A stretch of 64,000 nucleotides of DNA from Ramlibacter sp. (GTDB lineage: Bacteria > Pseudomonadota > Gammaproteobacteria > Burkholderiales > Burkholderiaceae_C), in the NCBI GenBank assembly GCA_019635435.1, contig JAHBZM010000001.1, forward strand, positions 310,001 through 374,000. Reading direction: 5' to 3'. The number at the start of each line of letters is the position of its first letter. Positions within the stretch are counted from its first letter, which is position 1. Below are positions 1 through 7,225 of the stretch, piece by piece. The position numbers were made by a program, and so were the translations under genes. Below the pieces are notes generated by a model. The model saw only the letters and a list, made by a program, of their open reading frames with translations, was not told the origin of the DNA and did no database searches.

Positions 1-848
1 TCCGCGTCATCCACACCGATGGCGACATCCGCTGGCTGGAGATCAGCGCGGTGGTGTTCGACTGGCAGGGCACGCCGGCCACGCTCAATTTCCTCACCGA
101 TGTGACGCTGCGCCGCCAGACCGAACAGGACATGCGCAGCGCGCTGGAGCGCGAGCGCGAGCTGTCGGAGCTCAAATCGCGTTTTGTCGCGGTGGCCTCG
201 CACGAGTTCCGCACGCCGCTGGCGGCCATCCTGTCGTCGGTCGAGCTGCTGGACGACTACGGCGAGCGCCTGCCGGCCGACGAGCGCAAGGAAATGCTGT
301 CGATGATCAAGACCGGCGTCGCGCGCATGAACGACATGGTGGACCAGGTGCTGCTGACCAGCCGGCTCGAAGCCGGCCGGTTTTCATTCAGCCCCAGCCC
401 CCAGCGCATGCCGGACCTGCTGGTGCAGATCGCGGCCGAGATGGACAGTGCCCACCCCCAGGCCAGCCGCATTGCGATGGACTGCGACGGCGTGGACGCG
501 CCGCGGCAGGTCGATTCGCAGTTGCTGCGCCACATCCTCATGAACCTGCTGAACAACGCGCTGAAGTACTCGCCGCCCGAGTCGGCGGTGACCTGCTCGA
601 TCCGCGCCAACGGCGACTGCCTGCACCTGCGCGTGGCCGACCGGGGCATCGGCATCCCGCCGGCCGACCTGCCGCGCCTGTTCGAGAGCTTTCACCGCGG
701 CACCAACGTCGGCAACATCCAGGGCACGGGCATCGGCCTGCACATCGTCAAGGAGTGCGTGGCGCTGCACAGCGGCACCGTGGACGTGGACAGCCAGCCC
801 GGCCAGGGCACCACCTTCCATGTGCGCCTGCACGCGCCCGCCGCCTGA
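1..848 (+). CDS. Sensor histidine kinase, C-terminal part (5' end outside window)
   Basis: The frame is open from the first bases (codons from position 3), so the start is upstream of the window. Visible in order are the end of a PAS/PAC-like segment, a linker helix, a HisKA domain with the H-box SHEFRTPLAAI (about 190-230) that carries the phosphorylated histidine, and a HATPase_c domain with N box (NLLNNALKYSP), G1 (DRGIGIP), F box (LFESFHRG) and G2 (GTGIGL). All catalytic boxes look intact, so it should autophosphorylate and pass phosphate to a response regulator. No partner regulator is visible near this end of the window. The signal cannot be judged because the sensory part is cut off. 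Confidence 0.93.
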   Translation, partial: RVIHTDGDIRWLEISAVVFDWQGTPATLNFLTDVTLRRQTEQDMRSALERERELSELKSRFVAVASHEFRTPLAAILSSVELLDDYGERLPADERKEMLSMIKTGVARMNDMVDQVLLTSRLEAGRFSFSPSPQRMPDLLVQIAAEMDSAHPQASRIAMDCDGVDAPRQVDSQLLRHILMNLLNNALKYSPPESAVTCSIRANGDCLHLRVADRGIGIPPADLPRLFESFHRGTNVGNIQGTGIGLHIVKECVALHSGTVDVDSQPGQGTTFHVRLHAPAA

Positions 849-881
849 GGCCCGCGGGCTCGCGCCTGCAACAATGGCGCG

Positions 882-1682
882 GTGAACATCCAGCTTCTGT
901 CCGACCTGCACCTGGAGGTGCATCCGGATTTCATGCCCACGCCCGCCGCCGGCGCCGACCTGCTGGTGCTGGCCGGCGACATCGGCTCCTACCAGTACGG
1001 CTCACGGCTTGCCGATGCCGACTTCGGCCTCGCGCGCTTCTCGCCGCTGCGTGGCTGGCCGGTGCCGGTGCTCTATGTGCCGGGCAACCACGAGTACGAC
1101 GCGCTGGACTTTGACGAGGCCCACGCCCGGTTGCGCGACACCTGCGCGCGCCTGGGCATCACCTGGCTGGAACGCGAGGTGCTGGTGCGCGACGGGGTGC
1201 GGTTTGTGGGCACCACGCTGTGGAGCGACTTTGATGCGCTGGCGCTGCAGGCCCGGGCCGCCCAGCAGCTCAAGGCGCGTGAAAAGGCGTTCCGCGCGGC
1301 CAACTACTACCTGCGCACCACCGGTGGCACCCGCCACGGCCAGCCCTTGCTGGCGCCCCAGGTGCGCGACCTGGCGCTGGAATGCCAGCACTGGCTGGAG
1401 CAGGCGCTGGCCGCGCCGTTTGACGGGGCGACCGTGGTGGTGACGCACTTTGCGCCCAGCCTGCGCAGCGCCGACCCGCGCTACGGCATGGTCCCCGGCA
1501 CGGCAGGCTTTTGCAATGCGCTGGACGACTGGCTGCCCCGGGCACGGCTGTGGCTGCATGGGCACCTGCACTGCCCCAGCGACTATGTGCACCAGGGGTG
1601 CCGCGTGGTGGCCAACCCGCTGGGCTACCGCGGCAAGGGCGAGCAGGAAGGCTTCCGCGACGGCTTCTGCGTGAGCGTCTAG
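882..1682 (+). CDS. Calcineurin-like metallophosphoesterase
   Basis: A 266-residue protein with the complete set of metallophosphoesterase metal motifs: SDLHLE (D-x-H) at residues 7-12, LAGD (GD box), GNHEYD (GNH box) near residue 70, VVTHFAPS and GHLH toward the C-terminus. The family hydrolyses phosphate mono- or diesters using two metal ions; the substrate cannot be told from sequence. The GTG at 882 is the only sensible start because the first metal motif begins only a few residues later. Its stop overlaps the last four bases of the convergent TetR gene. Confidence 0.85.
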   Translation: MNIQLLSDLHLEVHPDFMPTPAAGADLLVLAGDIGSYQYGSRLADADFGLARFSPLRGWPVPVLYVPGNHEYDALDFDEAHARLRDTCARLGITWLEREVLVRDGVRFVGTTLWSDFDALALQARAAQQLKAREKAFRAANYYLRTTGGTRHGQPLLAPQVRDLALECQHWLEQALAAPFDGATVVVTHFAPSLRSADPRYGMVPGTAGFCNALDDWLPRARLWLHGHLHCPSDYVHQGCRVVANPLGYRGKGEQEGFRDGFCVSV

Positions 1683-2299
1683 CGGGCGTTCAGGCCGTCA
1701 AAGCAGGTGCTCATGACCAGCTCGACGATCTGCGCATCGGTGTACTTCTCGCTGGCCTTGAGGAACTCCAGCACCGGATCGCAGGCCCGCGCATACAGCG
1801 TGTAAAGCACCGCAATGGGGGGCAGCGCGGGATTGAGCGTGCCCTCTTTCTGGGCAGCCTCGATCCAGCCGCCCAGCGTGTCGCTGACTTCCATGAGCCC
1901 GTCGATGTAGTCCTTGCTGCCCATCAGGGCCGCGCGCAGGGAGGAATTCTGGCTGGGCAGGGACGGCATCTCGCCGGCCAGCTGCACCTCCATGGTCCAG
2001 CGCGCGACGGCGCGCAGGCGCTCCAGCGGCGCCAGCTCCAGCGACACACCCGCCAGGAAATCCTGGGCGCGGCGCATGACGCGAACCATGGCGGCGGCCG
2101 CGAGGTCTTCCTTGCTGGGGAAATGTTTGTAAAGGCTTGCTTTCGCAATACCGACCGACGCGGCGACCTCGTCCACAGTCATGGCGTCAAAGCCTTTCTC
2201 GGCCAGCAGCCGGTTGACGGTCTGGACGATCGCGTCTTCACGCGCCTGGAGCATCTGCTCCTTGAACGAAATCTTGACGACGGTGGCAGCGCTGTTCAT
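1679..2299 (-). CDS. TetR/AcrR family transcriptional regulator
   Basis: A 206-residue protein with an N-terminal TetR helix-turn-helix (VDEVAASVGIAKASLYKHF, about residues 43-61) and a divergent C-terminal ligand domain. It faces away from the gene at 2448. The 148-base gap between them holds repeated CCGGTT words that could be its operator, so it probably represses itself and perhaps the divergent gene. The inducer is unknown. Confidence 0.88.
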   Translation of the reverse strand: MNSAATVVKISFKEQMLQAREDAIVQTVNRLLAEKGFDAMTVDEVAASVGIAKASLYKHFPSKEDLAAAAMVRVMRRAQDFLAGVSLELAPLERLRAVARWTMEVQLAGEMPSLPSQNSSLRAALMGSKDYIDGLMEVSDTLGGWIEAAQKEGTLNPALPPIAVLYTLYARACDPVLEFLKASEKYTDAQIVELVMSTCFDGLNAR

Positions 2300-2310
2300 G
2301 GGCTTATTTT

Positions 2311-2379
2311 AACCGGTTACGTCTGAAAACAAATGGCCGGTTTACTTTACAACCCGACAGTCACGGAACAAACCGGCTG
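2311..2379. promoter_or_regulatory. Candidate TetR operator cluster (CCGGTT repeats)
   Basis: Directly upstream of the TetR gene are the palindrome AACCGGTT (2311-2318), a second GGCCGGTTTAC (2336-2346) and a third AACCGGCT (2371-2378). Repeated half-site words in an otherwise AT-richer gap between divergent genes are typical of TetR autoregulation. Assignment to this regulator is inference. Confidence 0.4.
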
Positions 2380-2447
2380 TATGGAACACTAAGGAACGTG
2401 CATCAATCTTGCTGCACTGGATCACTCGCAACGCAGGAGCGTTCACC

Positions 2448-2999
2448 ATGAAGAACGTCTGGACGAACACATTGGCCTGGGCCGGGGCTGCGGCCGCTGC
2501 ATTGGTGCTGGCGTTTGCGGCGCCCAGTGACTCCACGGTCATGGGCAAGCTCCCTTCGCTCACCGCCAAACGGCTTGACCAGCGCACGCTGTCCCTGCCG
2601 GCCGGCCTGCCTTCTGACCGCACCCTGGCGCTGATCGCGTTCGAGCGGGGCCATCACGGCGACATCGAGAGCTGGATCCAGGGGCTGCAGCTGCGCCAGA
2701 ACCCCGACATCAACTGGCTGCGCATGCCGGTGCTCCAGGACCCGGGCCATGCCCAGGGCCGCAGCGCCATCGAGAACCGGCTGCTGGCGCGCTACACCAC
2801 CGAAGGCGAGCGCTCGCGCATGCTGCCGGTCTTCACCGACCGCGCGGCCTTCATCCGCGCGGCCGGCCTGAACAGCCCCCACACGGCCTACGCGGTGGTG
2901 CTGAACCGCAATGGCGATGTGCTGGCCCGAGTGGAAGGCCAGTTTGACCAGGACAAGGCCAACGCGCTGCGCGAAACCCTGTTCTCGCGCGAGTTCTGA
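2448..2999 (+). CDS. Predicted membrane-anchored thioredoxin-fold protein without redox cysteines
   Basis: A 183-residue protein that I do not recognise at gene level. It begins with a hydrophobic helix (residues 5-22: signal peptide or anchor) and then a domain that resembles thioredoxin-like ATP10-type proteins: a FTDRAAF segment, then AYAVVLNRNGDVLARVEGQFD, an ordering common in such folds. No CxxC is present, so a redox role is unlikely. The ATG at 2448 is preferred over one at 2409 because of the upstream GGAG and because it places the hydrophobic segment at the N-terminus. It is divergent from a TetR gene that may control it. Confidence 0.6.
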   Translation: MKNVWTNTLAWAGAAAAALVLAFAAPSDSTVMGKLPSLTAKRLDQRTLSLPAGLPSDRTLALIAFERGHHGDIESWIQGLQLRQNPDINWLRMPVLQDPGHAQGRSAIENRLLARYTTEGERSRMLPVFTDRAAFIRAAGLNSPHTAYAVVLNRNGDVLARVEGQFDQDKANALRETLFSREF

Positions 3000-3003
3000 A
3001 CCC

Positions 3004-4749
3004 TCAAGGCGGGACGGACAGCGGCGCCGAAGCCGGCTGCGAGTCGACCACGTAGATGTTCTTGCGGTAATCCGGCGGCGCGCCCTTGAGCATGCCGTCG
3101 AGCCGGTCCAGCACCGTCTGCACTTCCTCCCCCTGCGCGGGGACCAGCGCCACCGCCACCTTGGGCCGCACCGCCAGCCCCATGGGCATGCGGTTGAACG
3201 GCATGATCAGCCGCGCCAGCAGCTTGGAGCCCAGTGCCGCCGCGCGCTCGGGCGGCACCGGCCCTTCGATCAGCACGCCATAACGCGCATCGCCCACGCG
3301 GGCCACGGTGTCCACGTCGCGCACCAGGGAGGTCAGCCGGCCCGCCAGCCGCAGCAGCACTTCGAGCACGGCCTTGCGGCCGAACTCCTCGCGCAGCTTG
3401 TGCAGGTTGGTGAAGTCCACCAGGACCACCGCGCTCTGGCAGCCGAACCGCTGGGATCGCTCGATCAGGCCGCGCAGGCGGTGGCTGAACACGTCGTCGT
3501 TGACCAGCCCGGTGAGCGGGTCCACCTGGTCCAGATGGGTGATGCGCCGGCGGTAGTCGCGGCGCTCCTGGCTGCGCAGGATCAGCAGCAGGAACACCGA
3601 CGGCAAGGTCACGCCCAGCGCGAGCTGCACCGCGTGCTGGGTCCAGAACCCCAGCGGGGTCAGGCTCAGCCAGCGTGCCACCGGAAAGGGCAGTGCCAGC
3701 AGCATGGGCGTGAAGGCCAGCAGCAGCCAGCGCGCAAAGCGGTCGCCGTGGTACCAGGCCCAGCACAATCCGGCCAGGCCCGCGGCGGCCAGCCCCAGCA
3801 CCGTGGCCACCAGCAGGTGCAGGCGCGAGGGGCCCGACAGCACCAATGCGCCCGCCGCCGAAGCCACGGCGGCCAGCGCCAGCGCGCAGAACAGCCAGAA
3901 CACTGCTACCGAGCGCGCCCGCAGCGATGCCGTGAGGGCAATGAACATCAGCAGCGGGGCAAAGCTCAGTGAGGGCAGCACGTATTCCGCCGCATCGGCC
4001 CATTGCGGGCTGTGTGGCCACAGGTGCAGCCCGGCCACGCCCACGCCGGTGGCCACCGAGATGTTGATGAGCACCGCGTAAAGGCTGAACCAGAGGTAGG
4101 CCTGGTCGCGCATCACCCCGGCGCTGATCACGCCGAAAACCGCCACCATGGTCAGCAGGCCGAAGTACACGCCGTGCAGCAGTGAAATGCGCTGCTGCTC
4201 CGACGACAGACCGCTTTCGCTGACAAACTGGATCGGCGTGCTGAAGCTGTTGCTGGCCTCGATGCGCAGCACATGCTGGCCCAGCTCGGCGGCCGAGACC
4301 GACAGCGGCAGGATCGGGTACAGGTGGGGCAGCGGCCAGTGCGCCACCGGCACATGGTCGCCCGCGGTCTGGAAGGTCCAGCCCAGGTCGGTGCGCGTGA
4401 ACAGGGTGACCCGGTCCAGGCCGGGGTTGGGCAGCTTGAGGTACCAGCGCTCGACGTCGGGGGCCGGCGGCACGCTGAAGCGGATCCACAGGGTCTGGCC
4501 CGATTGCAGCGGGTACAGCTTGCCGGTGTGGGTGGGCTCGAGTTCGGCGCGGTTGATCTTGAGGAACGCATCGAACTCCACCTTGCCGCTGGTGTCGATC
4601 CAGTAGTCGCCCCAGTCGGCCAGCGCCACCGGTTGCTTCTGCACGTCAAGGTCCAGCACGGTCCGCGCAAGCGCACCGTTGCCCAAAACCCAGAACAACC
4701 CACCGGCGAGCAGGCCGAACATCCAACGGGTGGCCAACCAACGATACAT
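3004..4749 (-). CDS. 7TM-DISM sensor protein with degenerate GGDEF domain
   Basis: A 581-residue protein with a signal peptide, a periplasmic 7TMR-DISM extracellular domain (about residues 35-180), seven predicted membrane helices (about 185-395) and a C-terminal GGDEF-like domain starting at DPLTGL. The active-site loop that should read RxGGDEF reads RVGDARYG, so the GG(D/E)EF signature is lost. Diguanylate cyclase activity is therefore doubtful, and the domain may bind GTP or act as a receptor instead. The gene lies 27 bases downstream of the ArgP-like gene on the same strand, so the two may be co-transcribed. Confidence 0.82.
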   Translation of the reverse strand: MYRWLATRWMFGLLAGGLFWVLGNGALARTVLDLDVQKQPVALADWGDYWIDTSGKVEFDAFLKINRAELEPTHTGKLYPLQSGQTLWIRFSVPPAPDVERWYLKLPNPGLDRVTLFTRTDLGWTFQTAGDHVPVAHWPLPHLYPILPLSVSAAELGQHVLRIEASNSFSTPIQFVSESGLSSEQQRISLLHGVYFGLLTMVAVFGVISAGVMRDQAYLWFSLYAVLINISVATGVGVAGLHLWPHSPQWADAAEYVLPSLSFAPLLMFIALTASLRARSVAVFWLFCALALAAVASAAGALVLSGPSRLHLLVATVLGLAAAGLAGLCWAWYHGDRFARWLLLAFTPMLLALPFPVARWLSLTPLGFWTQHAVQLALGVTLPSVFLLLILRSQERRDYRRRITHLDQVDPLTGLVNDDVFSHRLRGLIERSQRFGCQSAVVLVDFTNLHKLREEFGRKAVLEVLLRLAGRLTSLVRDVDTVARVGDARYGVLIEGPVPPERAAALGSKLLARLIMPFNRMPMGLAVRPKVAVALVPAQGEEVQTVLDRLDGMLKGAPPDYRKNIYVVDSQPASAPLSVPP

Positions 4750-4758
4750 TTTGTATCG
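4742..4758. promoter_or_regulatory. Palindrome over the start codon of the GGDEF-like gene
   Basis: CGATACA and TGTATCG are perfect 7-base arms separated by TTT, and the arms include the start codon of the gene on the minus strand. It could be a protein-binding site or an mRNA hairpin that hides the start codon. There is no direct evidence for either. Confidence 0.3.
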
Positions 4759-4776
4759 TTTGATTGGATACCTGCG

Positions 4777-5691
4777 TCAGGGGTTCGTCAAGGCACTGCT
4801 GGCGGCCTGGGTCAGGGCGGCGCTGAGGGCGTCCAGCACGTCGGACTCCAGGTTCCAGCAATGCCAGTACAGCTGGATCGGCAGCGCATGGCCCGGCGCG
4901 ATGTTGACCAGCTGCCCCTGCTCCAGCAGGCCCCGCACCAGCAGTTCGGGCAGGATGCTCACGCCCCAGCCCGCAAGCACGGCGCGCACCTGGCCCTCGG
5001 AGCTGGGCACGAACAGCTGGTTGAGCGTGACGCGCTTGAGCCCGAAGGCCTTGGACACGAACTCGGCCTGCCCGTCGTCCTTGCGGTTGAAGGCTATGAA
5101 CGGGATCTCGCGGAAATTGTGCGGCGACAGGCCCTTGGCGAGCTTGCGACGCGCATAGTCCGCCTGCGCCACTGCCACATAGTCCATGGCGCCCAGCGTC
5201 ACCACCTTGCAGCCCCGCAGCGCCTGCTTGAGCGTGGTCACGCAGCCCAGCACCTGCCCCTCGCGCAGCCACTCGTGGGTGAAGTCCTGGTCGTCGGTGA
5301 TGATCTCCAGCGGCAGCCCCTGGGTTGCCAGCTCATTGAGCGCCGGCAGCGCCCAGGTGGCGATGCTGTCGGCGTTGATGGCGATCGAGATGCGCTCCTC
5401 CTCGCGGGCGCCGCCGGTGGGACTGGGCGCGAGCTCTTTCAGGTCGCGCTCGAGGTCGGCGCGCAAAAGCCGCAGCTGCTTGGTGTGCTTGAGCAGCAAC
5501 TGCCCGGCCGAGGTGGGCCGCAGGGGCCGGCTGCGCACGATCAGCACCGTGCCCACCTGCGCCTCCAGTGCCCGCAGCCGCTGCGACACCGCCGACTGCG
5601 TGATGGACAGCCGCTGCGCCGCGCGCTCAAAGCCGCCCTCCTCCACAATGGCGGCGAGGCATTCCAGTGCGTCGGGATCAAAAGTACTCAT
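4777..5691 (-). CDS. argP: LysR-family regulator of the ArgP (IciA) type
   Basis: A 304-residue LysR protein. The N-terminal helix-turn-helix (GGFERAAQRLSITQSAVSQR, residues 19-38) and core phrases such as INADSIATWALPAL and LGAMDYVAV match what I recall of E. coli ArgP, the lysine/arginine-responsive regulator. ArgP normally activates the amino-acid exporter argO/lysE. Here the divergent neighbour is dadA instead, so it probably senses a basic or D-amino acid and controls D-amino-acid oxidation. The length is normal for the family and the helix-turn-helix is intact. Confidence 0.85.
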   Translation of the reverse strand: MSTFDPDALECLAAIVEEGGFERAAQRLSITQSAVSQRLRALEAQVGTVLIVRSRPLRPTSAGQLLLKHTKQLRLLRADLERDLKELAPSPTGGAREEERISIAINADSIATWALPALNELATQGLPLEIITDDQDFTHEWLREGQVLGCVTTLKQALRGCKVVTLGAMDYVAVAQADYARRKLAKGLSPHNFREIPFIAFNRKDDGQAEFVSKAFGLKRVTLNQLFVPSSEGQVRAVLAGWGVSILPELLVRGLLEQGQLVNIAPGHALPIQLYWHCWNLESDVLDALSAALTQAASSALTNP

Positions 5692-5767
5692 ATAAGCTGT
5701 GCTGATGTTTTCACTTAGAGTTTAATTTTTCTTTTAATTGCCGGCAAGTTCCACCAAACTCCAGCGC
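5692..5767. promoter_or_regulatory. Divergent argP-dadA promoter region
   Basis: The 76-base gap between the divergent genes is distinctly AT-rich compared with its surroundings (for example the TTTAATTTTTCTTTTAATT run at 5721-5739). That is typical of a LysR-controlled divergent promoter with autoregulation. No unambiguous T-N11-A site can be singled out by eye. Confidence 0.4.
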
Positions 5768-7105
5768 ATGAAAGTCCTTGTTCTGGGCGCCGGCATCATC
5801 GGCACAAGCACCGCGTGGCACCTGCTGGAGCGCGGCCACGACGTGACCGTGGTCGACCGCCAGCCCGACGCCGCGCTGGAAACCAGTTTTGCCAATGCCG
5901 CGCAGATCTCGGTGAGCTACTGCGAGCCCTGGGCCAACCGCGATGCGCCGGCCAAGCTGCTCAAGTGGATGTTCCGCAATGACGCCCCGCTGCTGTTCAG
6001 GCCGCACCTGGACTGGCAGCAATGGCGCTGGGGCTTGCAATTCCTGAGCCAGTGCAACGACACCGCCTTTGAGCGCAATGTGCAGCAGCTCGTGGCACTG
6101 GGCGCCTACAGCCACGCCGCGCTCAAGGACATGGTCAGCGCCACCGGCATCACGTACAACCGGCTGGAGCGCGGCATTGCGCATTACTTCACCGACCAGA
6201 AGTCGTTTGACGCCGCGGCCGATGCCGCCCAGCTCATGCAGAAATACGGCGTGCAGCGCCGCGTGGTGAGCCGCGACGAGCTGCTGCGCATCGAACCCGC
6301 GTTCAAGTCGTTTGGCCACCGCATCGTGGGCGGCACCTACACGGCCAGCGACGAGAGCGGTGACGCGCGTGTGTTCACCCAGGAGCTGGCGCGCCGCTGC
6401 GCCACGCGGGGCGCCCAGTTCCTGTTCGGCCACGACATCGAGCGCCTGGACAAGGCCGGCGGCATCATCGCCGGCGTGGCCGTGGCCGACCGCGCCACCG
6501 GCGCGCGCCGCACGCTGCAGGCCGACGCCATTGTGGTGGCCTGCGGCAGCTACAGCGCGCCGCTGCTGCGCAGCGTGGGCGTGAACCTCGCGCTGTACCC
6601 GGGCAAGGGCTACAGCGCCACCTTCAGGCTCAAGAAGCCCGAGCTGGCCCCTTACGTCTCCACCATCGACGACGAAGTGAAATGCGCCATGAGCCGCCTG
6701 GGCGATGACCTGCGCGTGGCCGGCACCATCGAACTCAACGGCTTCGACCTGTCGCTGGACACGCCGCTGGCCCGCGCACGCTGCCGCATGCTGGCCGAGC
6801 GCATCGAGGCCGTGCTGCCCGGCGTGTGCGACACCCGCACCGAAGCCGAAGGCGGCAACCCGCGCTTCTGGACCGGCCTGCGCCCGGCCACGCCCACCAA
6901 CATCCCCTACATCGGCCAGACCCGGGTACGCAACCTCTGGGTCAACGCCGGCCACGGCACCCTGGGCTGGACCCACGGCGCGGGCTCGGGCAAGGCCCTG
7001 GCCGAGCTGATCAGCGGCGAGCGGCCCGACATGGCGTTTGGCTTCTGCGGCGCGGCGGCGCCACGCAGGGTGCGCGGGTCGGCGCGGCCACTCGGAACCG
7101 CGTAA
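5768..7105 (+). CDS. dadA: D-amino acid dehydrogenase (DadA)
   Basis: A 445-residue FAD protein that oxidatively deaminates D-amino acids and feeds electrons to the respiratory chain. It starts with a Rossmann FAD motif (VLVLGAGIIGTSTAWHL, residues 3-19) and carries the DAO fold to a C-terminal WTGLRPATPTNIPYIG and GHGTLGWTHGAGSGK, the DadA signature region. The ATG at 5768 puts the Rossmann motif at the very N-terminus; an earlier in-frame ATG adds only ten unconserved residues. It is divergent from an ArgP-type regulator. No alanine racemase gene follows, unlike the classical dadAX operon. Confidence 0.92.
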   Translation: MKVLVLGAGIIGTSTAWHLLERGHDVTVVDRQPDAALETSFANAAQISVSYCEPWANRDAPAKLLKWMFRNDAPLLFRPHLDWQQWRWGLQFLSQCNDTAFERNVQQLVALGAYSHAALKDMVSATGITYNRLERGIAHYFTDQKSFDAAADAAQLMQKYGVQRRVVSRDELLRIEPAFKSFGHRIVGGTYTASDESGDARVFTQELARRCATRGAQFLFGHDIERLDKAGGIIAGVAVADRATGARRTLQADAIVVACGSYSAPLLRSVGVNLALYPGKGYSATFRLKKPELAPYVSTIDDEVKCAMSRLGDDLRVAGTIELNGFDLSLDTPLARARCRMLAERIEAVLPGVCDTRTEAEGGNPRFWTGLRPATPTNIPYIGQTRVRNLWVNAGHGTLGWTHGAGSGKALAELISGERPDMAFGFCGAAAPRRVRGSARPLGTA

Positions 7106-7153
7106 GCGAAACGGCCTAAGGCCGGGGCGGGCCGATCGGCCAGAGTCGAAATC

Positions 7154-7171
7154 TGTAGGCGCCGGCCTACA
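7154..7171. promoter_or_regulatory. Inverted repeat upstream of the TonB-receptor/YfiR operon
   Basis: TGTAGGC and GCCTACA form perfect 7-base arms separated by GCCG, about 55 bases before the receptor start. The position suits an operator or activator site for the two-gene operon. The cognate regulator is unknown. Confidence 0.4.
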
Positions 7172-7225
7172 CGCAGATGGGGCCGCCTCGGAAATAATGA
7201 GCGACCCCCACCACCCATCGCCGCC

